32,492 bases of DNA from Candidatus Hydrothermota bacterium (GTDB lineage: Bacteria; Hydrothermota; Hydrothermia; B15-G9; DRBW01): assembly GCA_021158525.1 (NCBI GenBank), contig JAGGUL010000126.1, positions 1 through 32,492 on the forward strand, read 5' to 3'. The notes under the pieces are model-generated. The model had not been told where the DNA came from, did no database searches, and was given only the letters and a program-made list of their open reading frames with translations. The translations under genes were made by a program, and so were the position numbers. Shown here piece after piece: positions 25,734-32,492 of the stretch (the first letter of the stretch is position 1; the number at the start of each line of letters is the position of its first letter).

Positions 25734-28700
25734 TCAGAGATTAAGGATTTTCTCACCCTGGCTCTCCAGGCCCGCACCGTTTATAGCCTTAACTATCACC
25801 TTGATCTTCCAACGTTTCCTTCCCATCGAGACGGTCGCCGATGTATTTCTACCGGCCGATTTCCATTCTTGCATTGGAATCCACCTGTGATTCGCTCTCG
25901 ACCACCTGAAAACTCTATACCTGTATTCATAAATCCCCGACTGAGGATCATTGGAGGCCGTCCAGGTAATCCGCAGTAACCCCCTTGCGAAGGAATAGGT
26001 GAGGTTTACCTCCGGAGGATCGGGGGGAGAATTATCGTAAAAGTGAACTACCATGGTGGCGGTGTCGGGAAAACTGGCCAATCCTGCCCCATTGATCGCC
26101 CTTACCTGTGCGTAAATGGTGTCTCCTTCCCGCATGGCGATATCATGTATGTAGACCCTCTTGAATATGGGCGAGACCCTCGTCCAGTCTTTCAGCTCAT
26201 TTCCATAAGGAGTTCTGCCGAGGGCGTATTCATAACGGGCTACAGTCGATTGGCTATCCACGGAAGTTGCCCAGCGCAGGAAAAGGGTCTGAGGGCCACC
26301 GTAGTACGTCCGGACGAACTGATTTATGTCGGGAACTGTGGGAGGCGTCGTGTCCACAGTTATGCCGTCGGAAAGCCCCATGAGACTCTGCATTCCCTCA
26401 CCGTTCACGGCTTTGACCCCCACGTAGTAAGTACTGCCGTTCTGAAGGTTGAGGCCCCTGATGTTCAGCTCGGTCATGCCGCCGGCCGAAGTCCAGTCCT
26501 TGACGTCCGGCATATACACATTCGTGTGCAGCATAGGGAAGTAAACCATCGTCCCGACCGAATAAAGGTATTCGTTTATTCCCGATTGAGGATCGAAGGC
26601 ACGCCATCTCACGTGAAGAAGGTCTGAGCTCGAGGTGAAATCGCCATCGTCCTCGACGATGGGAATCGTCGGAGGCGTGGAGTCAACGCTGGAGAGGTTA
26701 AAGTTCACCACTCCTCCGCCGGCTTCCCTGTACGCAACCTGGACTTCACCCGTTCTCGTGATGGTGTACCCACCTCTTCCCCTCGCCCTCAGGTAAACGG
26801 TATAGAGCCCTTCCGGGTCCACACCTCTTATAAGGGGAATATCCGTACTCGTTCTCAGCCCCAGAGACCTGTACAACAGCAGGATAAGGGGCGGGAAGAA
26901 CCCTCCGCCCGAATCCGAAGAGGGTGCGACAGGACAATAGGAGTATTCAACTATGCCCTCGGGGTGATCGGCCGAGTAGTTCAGGTGGATTTTTGCATAG
27001 TCAACATTGGCGCTCCTGGAATACCCCGACAGATAGGTCACGAGCGGCGCACGGAGGAAGTCGGCTATGCTGTCCCTCACCTCCGCGTAATGCTCCCTCA
27101 TCTGTTCCTCAGTGTAATAGGTCGGAATGAATATTCCCCCGAAAGGACCTATCCCGGGATGGTAAACGTAGACCATTCGCCCCTCGGTTGTGAGAAGCGA
27201 GAGCTGATCGTAAAGATCATAGAGGAGCTCATACAGCCTGGATTCTCTCTCGAAAACCGCGCTCAAATCGAAAGTATATCTTATCCACTTCGTCACGAAC
27301 TCGTTCCTTGAATCGGAGAAGGTCTGTTTAACCGTGTCCCTCGTGGCGACTGTCCTGTTGATGAGATAGGTAAAGCCCGCATAAGGTATCCTGTACCAGA
27401 CCTGAAATCCGGTTGAGTCGCAAGCGTTCTTCCAGAAAGCGACGGAATCGCTCGGATTCGATCTCCTGAACATGTCGAGGTAGTGATGAAGGGGAAAGGT
27501 GCTGTCGAGCTCGTGCATGATCTGCTCCCTGTATGAGACGAGGTTTATCAGGTGGGAAAGAGGCGCACCGGGAATGCCCGAAGGATAAAGGCGTTCCGTC
27601 TGCTCGTGCACGGCGTTGAGGATGTCGTTCTCATGTCGGGAGAGATGGCTCCTGACGCTCGCCGATTGCTGCTGAACGAATTCGAGATAATCCAGAAATT
27701 TGCTGAAATATCTGGCGAATTTCTCATAGGCACCCGCGTAAGCCTCGCTGAGCTCGAAAACAGGGTTGGGCTGGGAGTACAGGATTCTCTCTATGGTGTC
27801 AATGTTCGCGGTGAATTTCAGTACCATCCCCTCGAGCGCGTTCTTATACGCTTCAAGGTCCTCCTTGACCCCCGCTATGTTCTCTCCGTTGGACTCGGCC
27901 CGCGACTCATCGAATCCAAAACCGGTCTGCACTGTTATGGTATTGCCCCCTACGGTGACGGTCGAATATTGAGGCGATCCCACAGGATTTCCAAGGGCAA
28001 GCTCCCTCACTGTGGGCAGCTCTCCCTGCAGGATGTTGTGATACCTCGCCAATTTCTCCTTGACGGCGTTCCGCCGGGCATCGATATCGTCCATCAGGTT
28101 CCTGAGCTCTTCGGCGAGCATCTCGAGGGTATCTCTGCCGGCGCCGATCGACCGGTTGGCGGGGTTGAAAAGCACCTGGTTGAAAACGTTGTCCAGCATT
28201 GGATTGGGAGCCCCCATCCTCTTGTCGGCGCTGTACATATTGTAGAAAAAGTTCCACCTCAAAGAATAGTGATTCACGGTGAGGGCGTTGACCAGGTTCT
28301 GGCCCATCCTTCCCACCTGCTCTTCACTCAGGGTCAGCAGGGAATTAAAGGCATCGTCGAGGGCCTGCTGCAAACTGTCCATGTCCTCCTCCATCTTATC
28401 GGCCAGGTGCTTGGCGTCCTCTATGATCTGATCGTAACGCGAATTCCTGCCGGTACCTCCATCCAGGCCATCGGCCCCTATGGAGATCCATATGCTCCCG
28501 GAGAACACCTCCACCCAGCAGCACTCTGCGGAAAACTCGCCCACACAGTAGACGACGTACTCAGGAGCCCCTATGAAGGCACCTTCAAGTCCGCCGCTTA
28601 CCCCGACGAGCCCACCGAGAATCTCTGCGCTTGCATGAAGCTTTGCGTACGCGCCCCACGAGACATTCCTCTGCCACCAGAGCATCATATCGAAGTCAAT

Positions 28701-31700
28701 GCCGCCCGAGAGCACATACAGGTTAATGCCCTTGTGAAAAGTGGTCTCAAGCAGAAAACCCGGCGGTCCCAGGAAGAAATCCGTACCCAGGGTGACGAAA
28801 GATATGGACGGCAGGACCACTATGTTGCCCGACATCTGAATTCCCCATACGTCGCTGCCGTAAACGTAAAAAGCGCCGCCCCCTCTTCCCTCGACGATCT
28901 GATAGAAGTTGACGTTCACGTTAAACTCGCCCTGGAGAAAGGCCGGGCTCCAGGAAATATCCAGATAAAAATCTCCAACGAACCTCTCCTCGAGGGCCAG
29001 TATCTCGGCATCGAGGGACCAGTAATTCTCGGTCAGGCTCATCAAGGCCCTGCCTTTCACGACGTTCTCGTCAGCCACATAGAGCCCAGCATACAGGAGG
29101 ATTCCAAAGGCCCCTGGCTCCGGCTTCTTCTCGTCGATGGTCCCCATTTTCTCCCTGTTGAATCCACACATCTCCCGCACGGCATCGATGTCAGCTGCAT
29201 CGGGATTATAGAAGAAACCGCCCCCCAGGTCATTGAGAAAGACCGAAGCATAAACCTGTATGTGAAGCTCCTGGGCAGCAAGGAAAAGCCCGAAAGAGGG
29301 CTCTCCAGCCTCGTTCTGCCCCACCTTGCCGACAACTATTCCTCCTGTCCCATTGGGGAGAGTGACCGAGCCCGCTATCCTGAGGGAGGGATTGGAATAA
29401 ACGAAATTGCTCAGAAGCTGGACGCCGGCGATATTCAGGTTTGCTCCGTCTATGTAGAACTTCTTACCGCCGTCTTTCTTTTTGTAGACGAGCAGCTTGT
29501 CAAAGCCGCCCGATGCCAGATCGGTTCCAAGCGTTATATGTGCCCCGGTCATAAGGAAGAAGTTGTCAACTTCGACGGTGACTGTATCTACCTGTCCGTT
29601 GCCCTGTCTCATTGCCGTGATGGTCGAGGCGTTTCTCGCATAGGTGAGGGTCGTGTCCTCCCCGAAGACCAGGGTATCGAGCTCCACGCTGACGAAACGA
29701 TAGATCTCGAAGTTTCCTCCCGTTATGGCCTGGCCGATATTCACGAAATTGCCGTGCTTGTCTATCCTGAGCTTTGTGAACTCCACCCCTCCCTCTACGT
29801 AGCGGAAGTTGAGGCCGAAAGTGCCCGATATGTGAAACTCAAAGGGGATCGCCTGGATCGCGAGGCTGGCGAAGTCCATGTAAAGGACCTTGAGGTCGAT
29901 CTTCTTGTTGTGAAGTATCTCTATGTCTCCGAGATATTCGGCCTTCCAGTCGACATTGCCGTCGAAATCAACAGTTATCCCCGGTAGCACTGAGTCGCCG
30001 ATCGTCTTTCCCAGGCTGATCCTGGTCTTCGTCGTATCTCCGACGACGGGGAAATAGAGATCGGCTATGATGCCGACCTCGCACTGGTCGTCCACAAGTT
30101 CTCCGTCCTGGAGCATGAGTCGCAATCCCACATAGCGGAGGTCGAAGGTAGCGATCCAGAGGTCGAACTCAGTGACATCGCCTCCCCCGAGACCGGGGCT
30201 TTCGGGACCTATGATGTTGACCCCGCCCACTATATTCCCGTCAAAATCTGTCTTCAGCGAAAAGCCGATGGGGCCGAGGGTATCGAGCGGGGACGGAAGG
30301 TTTACCTTTCCCTTCAGCAAGAGATACCAGTCCTCCTCTTTGTAAAAGGAGAGCGTATCCAGCAGAACGTAATCGTTGCCGGGTATGAACCTGAGGGGAT
30401 CGGGAAGGGCAAAGGTACCCCTTATGTTGAAATCCTCATCGGAAAACTCAAAGCGAAATCCACTGTAATTTAACAGAGTTGTGTCCCTGCCGTGCATCCT
30501 GAGCTGGATACTGCCCGAGAAAGATGTCCAGAAAAAGTCCTCGGAGCGATCGTAGCCCAGCTCGATGGCTTTATGGGGAGAAACATCGTGGATCCTGAAG
30601 GTGAAACCGAACATGGTGAACTGCTGATTCGTGCTGAAAGCTTTCCCCTCTATCCCGTTCGAAGTAACTATAATGTCATTGAGGGTGGTAATGGGGCTGC
30701 TTCCGGCATAGGGAATGTAAACCTGTGCGTCTATGAAAATCTGATCAGAAGGCCCCTCGTAATACACTTTTGTCACATGAAGAGCATCCTTGTAGAGCTT
30801 GAAAAGGGCCGAGTCCTCCGATTCCTTGATGATTTTCCCAGAGTTTATCGTGGAGGACTCGGGGTGGGAGGGATTTAAAGTTATATCGAGGCTATCTATA
30901 TCTACTCTGAGGGTCTCATCGTCGAAGGGCTTGATCCTCAAAAGCCCCGAACCGCTCATGACATAACGGCCTGCCGTGGGATTGGAGACAGTTCCCCTGA
31001 TCTTCTTGAGATAAATGAGGTCGGGGACCACGATGAGGCTGTCGAGACCGGGTATGAGCTGTTCTGTCATTTTGACGTAGTATTTCACGCTATCCACCTT
31101 CTCGTTGGGCTCCTCTATATAGTATTTGAGCCAGTGAGAACCCACTTTGCCCGAATCTGTGGGAATTGGAAGGCTCACGATCGTATCTGTATCCCCGACA
31201 TCCTCCCCGAAATCCATCCAGTGAGTGCCATCTATGTAAATCGCTCCCACAACGTGGCCCGAAGTTCCCGGCCTCGCCCACAGAGCCAGCCTTGAACTTA
31301 TCAGCTGTCCCACGAAAAGCGTGTCGGGAAGGATTATCTTGATGCTATCGATCTCAAATTCCCCTCCCTCGGGCGGTGCAGTAACGCCATACGTGAAGGC
31401 CCAGATCTCGCTTTTCCCTTCGTTCTCCCCGAGGGGACTTCCAGACGGATCCTTCGCCTGTACCTGCCAGACGTAGGTCTTGCCCGAATCGAGGTCCGGA
31501 GCATCTGCGGGGTAGGGATAGGAAGTCTGATTTACGAGGTCCGCCTCATGAAGAGGATACCCCTCAATGGCCTGCTCCTTCGTCTGTCCCTCCAGTACCT
31601 CGCATATTTTAAGGTGATAGGTCACTTCGTACCCGGGAGGCACCGATAGGGATGTCCAGCTGAAAGTCGGGTGGGGATCATCGAGAGTATCGCCGTCAGA

Positions 31701-32177
31701 GGGAGAAACAAGGGAGGGCGGAGAGGGAGCCACTATATCGAAGGAGGCACACTGATGGCCGAAAAGTTCCCCGGAAGAAGCTTTCTTCACATCCACGCAT
31801 ATCTGGTAATGGTCTTCGGGGATCCTCCCGCTCCTCACTATCTGTTCCCTGAGATCCTCGTTGAATTCCCCCCAGCCGCTCCAATCGGACATCTCGGTGT
31901 TATCGGTACTGCGGGTTTCCCCGGCCTCAAATACTATGGGATCACTTACGGCATTTATTATAGTGCCATGTACATCGCTTTCGATCTTGAGATAAATCCT
32001 GACGGTTTCAACAGCAGAGCTGTTGTTACTGATCTGAAGGGTTACTATTCCCGTCTGGTTCTCCCACTGGCTCACATAAGGCGGAGGGTAAGGCTGAACC
32101 GAGAGGTCGACCTCCCATTGGGCAGGAAGTGCAGATGAGAAAAGGAGCACAAGACATAAAACCCCAACAACCCTCAT
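25734..32177 (-). CDS. Giant secreted/surface protein: beta-rich N-terminal and central regions, helical segment, three C-terminal Fn3-like modules
   Basis: Signal peptide MRVVGVLCLVLLFSSALPAQ; N-terminal WEVDLSVQPYPPPYVSQWENQTGIVTLQISNNS (TANFOR-domain-like by recall); C-terminal repeats starting DSTPPTIP, DTTPPTVP and DNSPPDPP with (D)PQSGIxEYxYxV. SD GGAGGT precedes the ATG at 32177; the GTG at 32183 overlaps the SD. Confidence 0.85.
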   Translation of the reverse strand: MRVVGVLCLVLLFSSALPAQWEVDLSVQPYPPPYVSQWENQTGIVTLQISNNSSAVETVRIYLKIESDVHGTIINAVSDPIVFEAGETRSTDNTEMSDWSGWGEFNEDLREQIVRSGRIPEDHYQICVDVKKASSGELFGHQCASFDIVAPSPPSLVSPSDGDTLDDPHPTFSWTSLSVPPGYEVTYHLKICEVLEGQTKEQAIEGYPLHEADLVNQTSYPYPADAPDLDSGKTYVWQVQAKDPSGSPLGENEGKSEIWAFTYGVTAPPEGGEFEIDSIKIILPDTLFVGQLISSRLALWARPGTSGHVVGAIYIDGTHWMDFGEDVGDTDTIVSLPIPTDSGKVGSHWLKYYIEEPNEKVDSVKYYVKMTEQLIPGLDSLIVVPDLIYLKKIRGTVSNPTAGRYVMSGSGLLRIKPFDDETLRVDIDSLDITLNPSHPESSTINSGKIIKESEDSALFKLYKDALHVTKVYYEGPSDQIFIDAQVYIPYAGSSPITTLNDIIVTSNGIEGKAFSTNQQFTMFGFTFRIHDVSPHKAIELGYDRSEDFFWTSFSGSIQLRMHGRDTTLLNYSGFRFEFSDEDFNIRGTFALPDPLRFIPGNDYVLLDTLSFYKEEDWYLLLKGKVNLPSPLDTLGPIGFSLKTDFDGNIVGGVNIIGPESPGLGGGDVTEFDLWIATFDLRYVGLRLMLQDGELVDDQCEVGIIADLYFPVVGDTTKTRISLGKTIGDSVLPGITVDFDGNVDWKAEYLGDIEILHNKKIDLKVLYMDFASLAIQAIPFEFHISGTFGLNFRYVEGGVEFTKLRIDKHGNFVNIGQAITGGNFEIYRFVSVELDTLVFGEDTTLTYARNASTITAMRQGNGQVDTVTVEVDNFFLMTGAHITLGTDLASGGFDKLLVYKKKDGGKKFYIDGANLNIAGVQLLSNFVYSNPSLRIAGSVTLPNGTGGIVVGKVGQNEAGEPSFGLFLAAQELHIQVYASVFLNDLGGGFFYNPDAADIDAVREMCGFNREKMGTIDEKKPEPGAFGILLYAGLYVADENVVKGRALMSLTENYWSLDAEILALEERFVGDFYLDISWSPAFLQGEFNVNVNFYQIVEGRGGGAFYVYGSDVWGIQMSGNIVVLPSISFVTLGTDFFLGPPGFLLETTFHKGINLYVLSGGIDFDMMLWWQRNVSWGAYAKLHASAEILGGLVGVSGGLEGAFIGAPEYVVYCVGEFSAECCWVEVFSGSIWISIGADGLDGGTGRNSRYDQIIEDAKHLADKMEEDMDSLQQALDDAFNSLLTLSEEQVGRMGQNLVNALTVNHYSLRWNFFYNMYSADKRMGAPNPMLDNVFNQVLFNPANRSIGAGRDTLEMLAEELRNLMDDIDARRNAVKEKLARYHNILQGELPTVRELALGNPVGSPQYSTVTVGGNTITVQTGFGFDESRAESNGENIAGVKEDLEAYKNALEGMVLKFTANIDTIERILYSQPNPVFELSEAYAGAYEKFARYFSKFLDYLEFVQQQSASVRSHLSRHENDILNAVHEQTERLYPSGIPGAPLSHLINLVSYREQIMHELDSTFPLHHYLDMFRRSNPSDSVAFWKNACDSTGFQVWYRIPYAGFTYLINRTVATRDTVKQTFSDSRNEFVTKWIRYTFDLSAVFERESRLYELLYDLYDQLSLLTTEGRMVYVYHPGIGPFGGIFIPTYYTEEQMREHYAEVRDSIADFLRAPLVTYLSGYSRSANVDYAKIHLNYSADHPEGIVEYSYCPVAPSSDSGGGFFPPLILLLYRSLGLRTSTDIPLIRGVDPEGLYTVYLRARGRGGYTITRTGEVQVAYREAGGGVVNFNLSSVDSTPPTIPIVEDDGDFTSSSDLLHVRWRAFDPQSGINEYLYSVGTMVYFPMLHTNVYMPDVKDWTSAGGMTELNIRGLNLQNGSTYYVGVKAVNGEGMQSLMGLSDGITVDTTPPTVPDINQFVRTYYGGPQTLFLRWATSVDSQSTVARYEYALGRTPYGNELKDWTRVSPIFKRVYIHDIAMREGDTIYAQVRAINGAGLASFPDTATMVVHFYDNSPPDPPEVNLTYSFARGLLRITWTASNDPQSGIYEYRYRVFRWSRANHRWIPMQEWKSAGRNTSATVSMGRKRWKIKVIVKAINGAGLESQGEKILNL

Positions 32178-32303
32178 AAACACCTCCTTTTCAAAGAGCC
32201 CACACTTCTGGGGCAGAGGGGCACAACTTAAAGGGGGATTATATGTTGAACAGGAACGGCTTCACCCAATTCCACCCGATTAAGTGTGAGCGACATCACA
32301 TAT

Positions 32304-32333
32304 TTTATAATGCAAATTCTGGAAAACTGTCAA
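32304..32333 (-). promoter_or_regulatory. Strong sigma-70-type promoter candidate for the giant-protein operon
   Basis: Minus strand TTGACA-N18-TATAAA(AT), about 120 nt upstream of the ATG at 32177. Confidence 0.55.
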
Positions 32334-32343
32334 CAACTGAAGT

Positions 32344-32492
32344 CTATATACGGTACTTCTCTATCTCCTCGGGCTCGAAAGGGGCAACGCAGAGTTTCTG
32401 TGCCAGCCCGCCCTTATCAAAAAGAACGGTAACCCTGCCGTAGTTCTTCTTCGAGTAGCGAGCGAGAATCCTCGCGGATTTCAATAACTCTA
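32344..32492 (-). CDS. 3' end of an uncharacterised CDS truncated by the window end
   Basis: Minus strand open to the edge: ELLKSARILARYSKKNYGRVTVLFDKGGLAQKLCVAPFEPEEIEKYRI*. Not in the ORF track because no start is inside the window. Confidence 0.6.
   Translation of the reverse strand, partial: ELLKSARILARYSKKNYGRVTVLFDKGGLAQKLCVAPFEPEEIEKYRI

Noticed and set aside
25299-25979. 226-aa plus-strand ORF spanning the Fn3/giant gene junction
   Set aside because: Antisense to two strongly supported CDS; no signal or motif.
27552-29987. 811-aa plus-strand ORF inside the giant gene
   Set aside because: Fully antisense to a well-supported minus-strand CDS. The translation has no recognisable domain, no SD was seen, and it looks like a shadow ORF created by codon bias.
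32379-32415. GCAGAGTTTCTGTGC resembling the apex of the 915-958 hairpin
   Set aside because: The arms do not pair beyond a few bases, and it lies within the truncated minus-strand CDS; probably coincidence.
1-32492. CRISPR arrays, tRNA/rRNA genes, transposases, prophage genes
   Set aside because: No regularly spaced direct repeats, cloverleaf-like sequences, or integrase/transposase motifs were recognised on reading. A tRNAscan/Infernal run would be needed to exclude small RNAs fully.

Overview
The window is a compact, almost wholly coding stretch of a bacterial genome. The mix of dockerin, T9SS-like tail, Fn3 surface proteins and Hsp33 suggests a Gram-negative, FCB/WOR-3-like or other uncultured lineage; that placement is inference. 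I call 22 CDS, two of them cut by the window edges. Left part: a truncated sigma-54 activator with a candidate -24/-12 promoter just downstream, a lipoprotein, a FecR/DUF6600-like Trp-rich protein, Hsp33 (hslO), a dockerin-like secreted protein and a tricorn-type S41 protease. Middle part: a glutamine-amidotransferase/GCS2-like/mutarotase-like operon, a radical SAM protein, a NUDIX + HhH-GPD glycosylase pair, a GT4 glycosyltransferase, a small zinc ribbon, a YjbQ protein and an 879-aa secreted repeat protein with a T9SS-type tail. Right part: a tightly coupled five-gene minus-strand operon (about 12.6 kb) encoding a 2.1-kDa-residue-scale giant secreted protein (about 2,147 aa), a multi-Fn3 protein, a TPR protein, an outer-membrane barrel candidate and, unexpectedly, an archaeo-eukaryotic primase (PrimPol)-like protein whose usual motif-II His appears to be Ala. 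Other notable signals: two near-identical perfect 16-bp-arm palindromes with a compensatory base-pair change, bracketing a structured 292-bp intergenic region; further long hairpins with 3-nt loops, one of them inside a CDS; -10 elements placed 6-8 nt from start codons at both divergent gene pairs (leaderless candidates); and 3' overlaps at all three convergent gene pairs. No tRNA, rRNA, CRISPR array or transposase was recognised by eye.
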